Source of the DNA: Smittium mucronatum
Taxonomy: Eukaryota; Kickxellomycota; Harpellomycetes; Harpellales; Legeriomycetaceae
Reading direction: 5' to 3'
DNA length: 30,805 bases
Assembly: GCA_001953115.1 (NCBI GenBank)
Contig: LSSL01005197.1
Span: forward strand, 1 to 30,805
Shown here one piece after another: positions 23,974 through 30,805 of the stretch. Position 1 is the stretch's first letter; each line of letters begins with the position of its first letter. The translations under genes were made by a program, and so were the position numbers. The notes beneath the pieces are model-generated. The model was not told where the DNA came from. It did no database searches and saw only the letters and a list, made by a program, of their open reading frames with translations.

Positions 23974-26108
23974 TTATGGGAAAAAAGTGTCATTTAAATT
24001 TTGTATAAATGTCTTGCTATTAATTATGTTAGTACCACCAATAACGATTTGAACTCCGAGCTCTTTACCCACTTGAGCTTGAATCTTTGAAATATCGTTT
24101 TGTTCGGCATAAGTAACTCCACCAACGAAAAATATTACTAACAATCTTTTTGATATCCCAATTCTATTATTTTTAGTGCCTGGAAGAGCAGGAAATAGAG
24201 ATTCGATTTTTGAGTTATTTTTAGTTTCCTTGATGAGTTTGACCATATTATCAATATAGAATGGAGTATGTTGGGTGTACACATTATCAATACCCTTTAA
24301 TCCTCTTTTGATAACGGACTTACCCCGGGAAAAAATATCGTCTGGACTGAACAGATCGCCCTGTCTATGTTTGTACCCACAATACAGCAGAACAACGTCG
24401 ATCATGGATACTGATTCCGGGCTAACGTTTGATTCTATCAACAATCCTTTTAAATAATTGATGTTTGTGTTTTGGGACTTTTCGTACCTCAAAATAAAAA
24501 TAAGTACTAAACAGACTTTTTCTTCGCTTCGTATTTTTGGATTTTTAATGAGGTCTTGTAGTTGTCTCATGTGTTCATCTGTCTGAAAGTTGCCATTGCA
24601 TACTAGACTCTGTTCAAGTTCTGAAACTTTCAGTAAGTTACGGTCAGAAACTAGACGGCTGAGTTCGCTGACAAGAGTAACGTGTTTCGAAACATTTCCA
24701 GATAGTTTTCGATATTCAGGATAATTTTCAACGAATTTCTTCATGTCGTCGATGGTGTCCAGCTTTTGGTTTGATTTTGAGGTTTCCTGGAAAGAGTTTA
24801 CATAGTCTTTAATTGATACTCCCAGGTCACCAAAATTCAAGTGCATAGATTTCTTAAAGAAATCATCGTTCTCTGTAGATACCACTATCTCCTAAATTTT
24901 ATATTTTTTGAAAAAGAAAAAAAGGATAGGGTGAATGGGTGAGGATGTGGTAAAGATAGGCGAAAATTGGTATAGTTTATATAAGGAGAATCGAGGTTAC
25001 TTTGTATTCGGGCTGGATATTGGGAGAACTGGATAAATCGACTCGGCCGTTTTGTATTCCAAAAAGCTCATGAATCATTGACTGATAGGTCCATTGTTTA
25101 AGCAAAGGGGTTATAGGATCATTTCTTCGATCAAGTATTATTAATACTGGTGGGTTTGAAGTATTTTTGAAGCTAAACAAACTAGATTCAAATCCGATTT
25201 GGTACTATCATTTTATAAAAACAATTGAGGCTTTTTGAATATAAAAGAGTATATTATAAAATAGTTTTACATTTAATTCTTTGGCTAGCTGATATGCCAT
25301 ATTACTATTTGCTTCATATCTAATCAAAGAGGGATTTTGCTTCAATGATAAAAACAACGAAAAGAGACCTTGTGTAGCCCTTTGTAGGGCATGAGGATTC
25401 CAAACATCAGGTTTTTCGAAGAGAGGGTAATTGTTCGAATTCATACCGAGGCTAAACATGTCAGGAAGAACAGCCAAATAGTCTGCGTAATATTCCTATT
25501 TATATGTGGATATGGTAATGATAATAAAAATTAAATAATTGAATTTACTATTGTTCAAGAATTTAAAGTTTAGGATTACTTGAATGTCTTTAACTACTTC
25601 CAATTCATCGTGTTCAGCCAATGTTTCGATCACACTTTTTTTGATAACGTTAGAAAAGACTGGAACAAATAAAAAAAAAAAAATTTAGTGATAAAAAAAA
25701 GGGGGAAATTATTGAGAAACATCTTACAAATGTAATAGTTTGCGTATTTAGGAGACATCAACTCCTGTACAATGCTTGTAATTGAGGTTTCAGTTGGGCG
25801 AACAAAAATTATACAGTTTAGATGCTTTATTCTTTCCCTATTTTGGTTTCCTATTTTATCCACTAGATACACTTCCTTGGATAGGAGCTGGGTTTGTGTG
25901 TATGCGACGGAAACTATAGATGTCTAAAAGAGCGAGGGAAACCCCAAAACTTTGATTAAAAATGCAATATGAGTACACTACATGAATAGGACATTAATTA
26001 TTGTTCATGGTATATTACTGTTTCTTCGTCTAAAAGCAGTATTTTCATTCCGCTGACCTGAGAGAGCATCCTCTCGACATAGCTTTGAATAGCGGATATT
26101 AGAGCCAT
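23974..26108 (-). CDS. VPS45: VPS45, Sec1/Munc18-family vesicle fusion regulator, six exons
   Basis: SM protein that binds the endosomal/TGN syntaxin (Tlg2/STX16 class) and promotes SNARE-dependent fusion. Exons on the minus strand: 26108-26019, 25923-25728, 25659-25580, 25495-25271, 25204-25001 and 24891-23974. Introns are 95, 68, 84, 66 and 109 nt with donors GTAATA, GTAAGA, GTAATC, GTAAAA and GTAACC. The joined frame encodes 570 aa, the family's normal length. Exon 1 gives GMKILLLDEET, exon 2 TSIVSVAYTQTQLLSKEVYL, exon 3 FSNVIKKS, exon 4 the ATQGLFSLFLSLK segment. Exon 5 has the hallmark LDRRNDPITPLL and QWTYQSMIHEL (about residues 221-244). Exon 6 has MHLNFGDLG, LSGNVSKHV and the C-terminal GGVTYAE and IGGTNI motifs. 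All six pieces align in order with human and yeast VPS45 without gaps of note, so the gene appears intact. It is divergent from NOPCHAP1 and convergent with FHL1. An additional 5' non-coding exon cannot be excluded. Confidence 0.97.
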
Positions 26109-26792
26109 TACTAAAACCGAACTCTTTGAAGGTAGAAATATTAAAGATAATAGTGTGTTATTTTGTACGAAGGCTAAGATGACTGTTAAAAATATATATA
26201 GTTACATAAACCAAAACCACTAAGGTGTTTTTAGGTTCGATTATTTAGATAGTGGTGATAAACTACTAGACCAATCACACAAATATCATCAAAGGATGTA
26301 TTTTTAGACATTTTTTAGACGTTCCCAAATCAAATTCACCAATAATCCGATTTAATCGGTGTAAGCTAGATCCAATAAATACAATACAAACTATCCTAGG
26401 TTTTCTACTAAAGAATTATTTAAACACCATTGGTTACATATAAAAGGCAAGGATGTAATGGAATTCTGTTGGAAGTTGAAATAAACGATGATGTTTTTCA
26501 TTATGATGGTTGGTAGTTTATTCTGGATACTTGAAAATAAGCGTTTTAATTGGAAAAACATTGGCACTGAAGTAGCAGCAAACTGCCATTCGAAAAAAAT
26601 AGGCTTTGGGCTATGAGCTATGAGCTAAAAAGTTTGTCAACAAAAGAATTTGTTGAATTTTATAATTTTTATTGGTTTGAAAGCTCTAAAATCAAGAAGA
26701 GGTTTTACGATTCTCGAATTTTATCATACTTGTTTTAGTTTGACTCAAAAAAACCCCTATGTAAAAAGTAGAGAACTATAAAATTTCTAGTC
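26109..26792. promoter_or_regulatory. Divergent promoter region between VPS45 and NOPCHAP1
   Basis: This 684-bp gap separates two divergent starts, so both promoters should lie here. It is less AT-extreme than the distal tract. A short direct repeat (CTATGAGCTATGAGCT) is at about 26611-26626, and a TATAAAAGG sequence on the plus strand is near 26440, roughly 350 nt from the NOPCHAP1 start. I see no recognised factor-binding array. Confidence 0.4.
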
Positions 26793-27383
26793 ATGAAGGA
26801 CAAGAGAGAAGATTCCAAAGATGACTCGAGAGTTTCAGGTGAAAAAAATGCAAAAATTCAGAAAACTGAATTTCTAGAAATTGAACCAGAGAACAGAAGT
26901 GCCAATATATTTAAACTTACCCCAGACGAAACACAAAACAAGGAGGTTAATAATTTAGTACCAAAGCAAAATGAGAAAAAAACTTTCGAAATCAAACCTC
27001 CTTCAGAATTGCTATCTAGGATAGCGAACTTCCTCCCTTTGCTAAAACAAGAGAATGAAAAGTTGGAGCAGTCCCTAACATCTAATCCAGAAACTTTAAA
27101 TATCGAAAATATTGGAGAAGATGAGACCCAATTCATAGAAATGGACTTAAATTTAGGAATATTTGACGTTAATGGAAAGGTTCCAACTTCTCTGAAAAGC
27201 GTAGAAGTGTCTGCACTACCGGAAGAGAAACCATACGATTCCGATGTTGTTGACAATCGTGAAAATTATCTCTCTGGTAACCCTGGAACCGGCCCCAGCG
27301 AATTTCTCAAAATCTCTGATGCTCCTCAAATAAAACCAAAAAAAAGAGTAATAGAAGTTTTAAAAGACAATATACCCGAATGA
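26793..27383 (+). CDS. NOPCHAP1: NOPCHAP1-like snoRNP assembly chaperone (DUF4598 family)
   Basis: Single exon, 196 aa. In humans NOPCHAP1 (C12orf45, 185 aa) links the NOP58 protein to the R2TP/RUVBL machinery during box C/D snoRNP assembly; the same role here is inferred. The family block is at about residues 69-126 and matches the human protein in order and spacing: SELLSRIANFLP (71-82), QENEKLEQ (86-93), LNIENIG (102-108) and QFIEMDLNLGIFDV (113-126). The flanks are charged, low in complexity and probably disordered, with a basic KPKKR patch near residue 181, as in relatives. The start is the first ATG; it is preceded by a very AT-rich leader. The gene is divergent from VPS45 (684 bp between the starts) and convergent with ATG12 (179 bp between the stops). 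A long open frame exists on the opposite strand at 26858-27256, but it is only the antisense of this gene. The call is from remembered family pattern; a profile search would settle it. Confidence 0.85.
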   Translation: MKDKREDSKDDSRVSGEKNAKIQKTEFLEIEPENRSANIFKLTPDETQNKEVNNLVPKQNEKKTFEIKPPSELLSRIANFLPLLKQENEKLEQSLTSNPETLNIENIGEDETQFIEMDLNLGIFDVNGKVPTSLKSVEVSALPEEKPYDSDVVDNRENYLSGNPGTGPSEFLKISDAPQIKPKKRVIEVLKDNIPE

Positions 27384-27491
27384 AGTTTTTAAACGCAAGC
27401 TCGTTATTTTAGGTTTATTATTTTTAAATTTAAACTTTAATTTGGGTTATGGCTTGTTTTGTTAGAATAGAAAGTATTATTATTATATATG

Positions 27492-27497
27492 AATAAA
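27492..27497 (+). terminator. Candidate poly(A) signal for NOPCHAP1
   Basis: AATAAA about 110 nt after the NOPCHAP1 stop, followed by a T-rich run (CTCCTTTTTTTATT), inside the 179-bp gap shared with convergent ATG12. Confidence 0.5.
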
Positions 27498-27557
27498 CTC
27501 CTTTTTTTATTGGCGTTTTCTTTATGATTAATGATAACTCAATACCGTAAAGATAGA

Positions 27558-27563
27558 TTTATT
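27558..27563 (-). terminator. Candidate poly(A) signal overlapping the ATG12 stop codon
   Basis: On the minus strand the ATG12 end reads GGT TAA ATAAAT, so the first A of AATAAA is the last base of the stop codon. It repeats the arrangement seen at VPS45, supporting real use and very short 3' untranslated regions. Confidence 0.45.
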
Positions 27564-27974
27564 TAACCCCAAGCTACTGTTGTTGCATAATTAATGATTA
27601 GCTGATTTTCAGTAGAGAAACATCTGGCAAGATTCTCGATTACTTCGTCAGGAGCCGGAGAGAATGAGCTGTTTACGTAAAGAAACAGACTGTCGGAAGC
27701 TTTATACCCTAATTCTTTCCTTAAAAAAACTGTGAGTGCTTGAAACTTTTGAGAGGTGGATATTTTGAAAACACTTCTTTTCAACACGGGTGCATTTCCA
27801 GTAGACCTGAATCTAACTACCACTATAAAATACACAGGCAATCGAGGGATTTTTTGAAACTCATTACTATTATAAAGTTGGAATTTTCAGCTTTTCAATA
27901 TAAAAATTTGCCTTTTGAAATAACAAACCTTTGTCCGAAACCTCAGAAGACAAGTTCGGCGATTTGACTGACAT
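27563..27974 (-). CDS. ATG12: ATG12, ubiquitin-like autophagy modifier, two exons
   Basis: Ubiquitin-fold protein activated by ATG7, transferred by ATG10 and joined through its C-terminal glycine to ATG5, giving the E3-like complex that lipidates ATG8. I place exon 1 at 27974-27929 (46 nt) and exon 2 at 27822-27563 (260 nt), with a 106-nt intron (GTTTGT..TTTTATAG). Joined, they encode 101 aa: M..SDK then VVVRFRSTGNAPVLK. The seam restores the family's conserved first beta strand exactly in phase, which is why I chose this structure; the intron-derived frame before VVVRF has no ATG. Further signatures are KISTSQKFQAL, FLRKELG, LFLYVNSSFSPAPDE and the C terminus AWG, ending exactly at the acceptor glycine as expected for ATG12, which needs no processing. 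At 101 aa it lacks the long N-terminal extension of yeast or human ATG12 and is near the plant size. The exon 1 boundary is less certain than the gene identity. Confidence 0.9.
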
Positions 27975-28231
27975 TTCTATAAACTAATTTTACATAGGAG
28001 CAGTATAAGGCCATTTCTAAATTGAAATTGTATTTTAATTCACTTTACGAAAACCTACCAGTAACGAAAATGAGACCCAACACCCCTATCCTATAATTTG
28101 TACCAGTTTTGTGTGTAACAAGCCAAACCAGTTAAAAATTGCCTGTTTGATCTTTTGGGCTTAATTTGCTCATTTTTATTTCGTTAGTTCCTTGATTTCT
28201 GGGAGATATATTCACCAACACCAAATTTTTC

Positions 28232-28284
28232 TTTTTTTTTTTTTTAAGGAATTTTATTGCAAGATAACGTCATTAAAAACCATA
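28232..28284 (-). repeat. Retroposon tail repeat, copy near 28.25 kb
   Basis: T14 on the plus strand, then GGAATTTTATTG and AAGAT.ACGTCATTAAAAAC. The 37-nt unit 28248-28284 matches 18418-18454 at 34 positions. Minus-strand reading gives AATAAA just before the A-run. Confidence 0.6.
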
Positions 28285-28920
28285 TTAAACAAATATGAAA
28301 AAAAGAAAAAGTATTGTAGAAAAGACTATTGTCCTAACCACAATAAGCCCCTCTGCCGGACTACCGGCTGCTTACCTACGGGAAAAGAGATTAATCTACC
28401 AACCTAAAGATCCGCTCTGGCATTGCTTCAAGTAGGCTGGATGACTGAGGTTACGTGCAGTCAAGAAATAAGTTCTTTTTCAATGAACAACAGTACATTG
28501 AAGCTACTGAGCTCCTAGTCAGAACCTACTTCTAACAGGATTAATAAAATTAGGCTCCTACCCAAACGTGGGATTGATCGATATGGCTTTCCTACAAATA
28601 GCTGAAGACGCTGAGATCCGTCTGATCGTCGAACTCTGGGCTTTTGAATAAGAATGTGTCTAATCAGTGCTAAACCATTGACTCCTGTTTCGGGATGGTT
28701 TTCCTTTGGAGTCGTTGTCCTCCGAATCGTTGTGCACTGTCTCCACTACTCTTAACCAAGAATAGTACAACGCTGTGCGATTTTTTAGAATGGTGTACTT
28801 CGAAAAGTGCGCCACTTAAGCCCCCAAATCACGGCAAGGTATTTCACTCTTAGAAGACCACCACCAAGATAACCTATATTAATTTTGGATCACGGTGTTC
28901 TGTTTATGGCTAACAGAATA
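28232..28920 (-). mobile_element. Probable decayed retroposon (non-LTR-like 3' part) with poly(A) tail
   Basis: A block visibly richer in G+C than anything around it. Read on the minus strand it ends GCAATAAAATTCCTT followed by A14: a polyadenylation signal a few bases before a poly(A) run, the mark of a reverse-transcribed RNA. Upstream in that direction is a 76-codon stretch free of stops (28745-28515), with G/C concentrated at codon positions 1 and 2 (about 40, 36 and 26 of 76), which suggests a former coding region. A perfect 5-bp hairpin (GCCGG/CCGGC, loop of four) is at about 28353-28366 in the presumed 3' untranslated part. I could not recognise a reverse transcriptase or endonuclease motif and found no clear target-site duplication. 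It could instead be a retroposed host transcript. The right-hand limit is only where the base composition drops. Confidence 0.5.
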
Positions 28921-30805
28921 GTAGTCCAACCAAAAAACCTTCATATAAGGAGAAAAGGAAAAGCTGAAATAAAAATTATGAACCCCTAAATAAAACAAAC
29001 CTTATCATAACCCATCAACTGCATATCTAATGAAATGTTTAACTTATCCCCCAACGGAGTATATCCCTTTTGTTATTAAATAAAGTAGGATAGGTGTTGA
29101 TGTTTAAGACTGTAATCAGTTAATCCCGATATACCACTACAAAAATTTAATGGTTATTAGTGAGCTTGTAGCTAGAACTTAATTCAAGCCGGTTTAATAA
29201 AATGGGGGTTTTTAGCTTTTTTTAGATAGGATAAAAAATAAATGAACTTTTATATTCAGCTCCAAAGATCTTACATCAAATAGTCATTCTTGATTTTATG
29301 GACTTTCGAATTCCATAAGACATTTCCAAGAGATTAACCTGATTTTATTTAGAAATTTTTCCTCTAGTCCCCGAAAATATAATAATAATAATTGTACAAC
29401 AAAACCAAGTTTTATTGGTGATATTTTCCCATTTCCATTTCATACTTTAATATTTTATTTTATTTTTTAGTGCAGTGAAAATATTTTAAAATATTTTTTC
29501 CACAATATATATATGATATAACAGTTATACAAAAGCGAAAATATTTTTAATTTTTCCTTGAAATAAAATTTCAAAAAAATCAGCGCCACAACTAGATACG
29601 TTATCTGACCCACAGAATTTTTATTTCTAACCACATATAAAATACAAAATTTCATTAAAAATGGATTGGAGAGGGTTATTTACAATTATAATATCGTAAG
29701 AATTAGGTTCAAAGTTCAAATATTGGCTCCAAATTGTGACTTTAATGTTTTTTTACTTTTGAGATTTCTGATAAACATGTTTTATTTTTATATATTTATA
29801 AATACAAAATTATAAAAATATTTTTTTCGCTTGAATATGATCTTTTTTCGGCCAAATTTTCTAATTAAAAACAGATAATTATCAATAAGATATGAGATTT
29901 AGTTTTATGTTAATTGATTGTTTCATGTCTTTAAATTAATAATTTTAGTTAAATTTTTCATTCTAAAATGAAGTCATAAACAGCCAAAATATTTTTTCAG
30001 TTTGCTAAAAACTTTCAAAATTATCCATTCATGGTATTTAAATGTGTTTTTATAAGTATATTAGGACACATTCACCTTTTATATGCTTTTTATCAAAAAA
30101 AATAATTACAAGTTTGAAAGCTATTTAAAATAAAAAAATATCTAAGTATTTAATATAGATAATAGATAAATTAAGAAAAAAGACTAAAGCAAGAGAACCT
30201 TTTTTATATTAAGATTAAGAATTAAATAAATTTTTTAGTTTTTAAAAAACATATAATTTTTATTTAGAACTAAATAAAAATAAAAATCTGGATGAAAGAA
30301 AAGTTTTTTTAAAAAAATGCGACATATTTGCAGTTTTAGTTGTTTTAAGCATCACAAATAATTAAAAATATAAGACTAAAAGAAATAAAAAAAATTTAAC
30401 ATTAATAAAAGACCTAAATATAAGCATAAATTAATTAATATAAATAATCCTGGATTTATAGCGAATACATTATATAGAAACAACAATTTTAAACAAAAAT
30501 TTATTCAAATTATTAACTGTATAAATGTGAAAATAGTTAAAAATGAAAGATAAAACTAATATAATGTACATTTTTTCGTAGAAAAATATAAAAAATAAAA
30601 CCATATTTTCAAAAAAAAAAAAAAAGAAACAATCTATCCGAATCATTTTTTTTTCTAAAATAGAAATCTTAAATGTGCTTAAGCGAATACAGTTAATATT
30701 TTCCCTTAAATTATATGCTTATATATATATATATTAAGGAATAAATGTGAATATATATTTGAAATTAAAGCAAGACATACTCTAATTTTTTTAAAGAAGA
30801 TATTT
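28921..30805. other. AT-rich flank without recognisable gene
   Basis: The first 400 bases are of intermediate composition, the rest is extremely AT-rich. A 14-nt TA run is at 30721-30734. The minus-strand open frame at 29467-29655 is rich in F, I, K and Y and lacks any domain; I treat it as chance. Nothing else seen. Confidence 0.6.

Noticed and set aside
26225..26250. GGTTCGATTA, resembling a tRNA T-loop
   Set aside because: No matching T-stem, anticodon arm or acceptor stem could be formed around it. No tRNA was found anywhere in the window.
26858..27256. Long minus-strand open frame of 132 codons
   Set aside because: It is the antisense of NOPCHAP1; the plus strand carries the family motif block.
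1..30805. CRISPR arrays, rRNA genes, prophage or bacterial operons
   Set aside because: No regularly spaced repeats, no rRNA-like conserved blocks and no prokaryotic gene arrangement; the confident genes are spliced and eukaryotic.

Overview
The window looks like nuclear DNA of a very AT-rich fungus, probably an early-diverging or otherwise unusual lineage; it cannot be placed further from the sequence alone. The case for a fungus rests on short spliceosomal introns (63-109 nt, GT..AG), a forkhead factor of the FHL1/FOXK type (FHA domain followed by forkhead domain), and intact VPS45 and ATG12. Nothing prokaryotic, organellar or viral is visible.

There are three zones. (1) Positions 1 to about 21.4 kb are extremely AT-rich with no long open frame. 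This tract holds a non-autonomous inverted-repeat element (about 4652-5511), one copy of a poly(A)-associated repeat (18393-18454), and several small GC-richer islands that read like short exons, the best at 16024-16669 on the minus strand. (2) Positions 22.3-28.0 kb are a compact island of four confident genes: an FHL1-like transcription factor (+, two exons), VPS45 (-, six exons, 570 aa), a NOPCHAP1/DUF4598 snoRNP-assembly chaperone (+, one exon, 196 aa) and ATG12 (-, two exons, 101 aa). They lie as two convergent pairs, FHL1>/<VPS45 and NOPCHAP1>/<ATG12, around one divergent promoter region. (3) Positions 28.2-28.9 kb are a GC-richer block ending in a poly(A)-like tail on the minus strand, probably a decayed retroposon. 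After it the sequence returns to featureless AT-rich DNA up to 30,805.

By family knowledge, two island genes serve ribosome production (FHL1 in ribosomal-protein gene transcription, NOPCHAP1 in box C/D snoRNP assembly) and two serve membrane traffic and autophagy (VPS45 at the trans-Golgi/endosome, ATG12 in the autophagy conjugation system). I see no evidence that the grouping is functional. All exon structures were worked out by hand from splice signals, reading phase and family similarity. The weakest parts are the exon-like islands in the AT-rich zone, which I could not match to any known protein.
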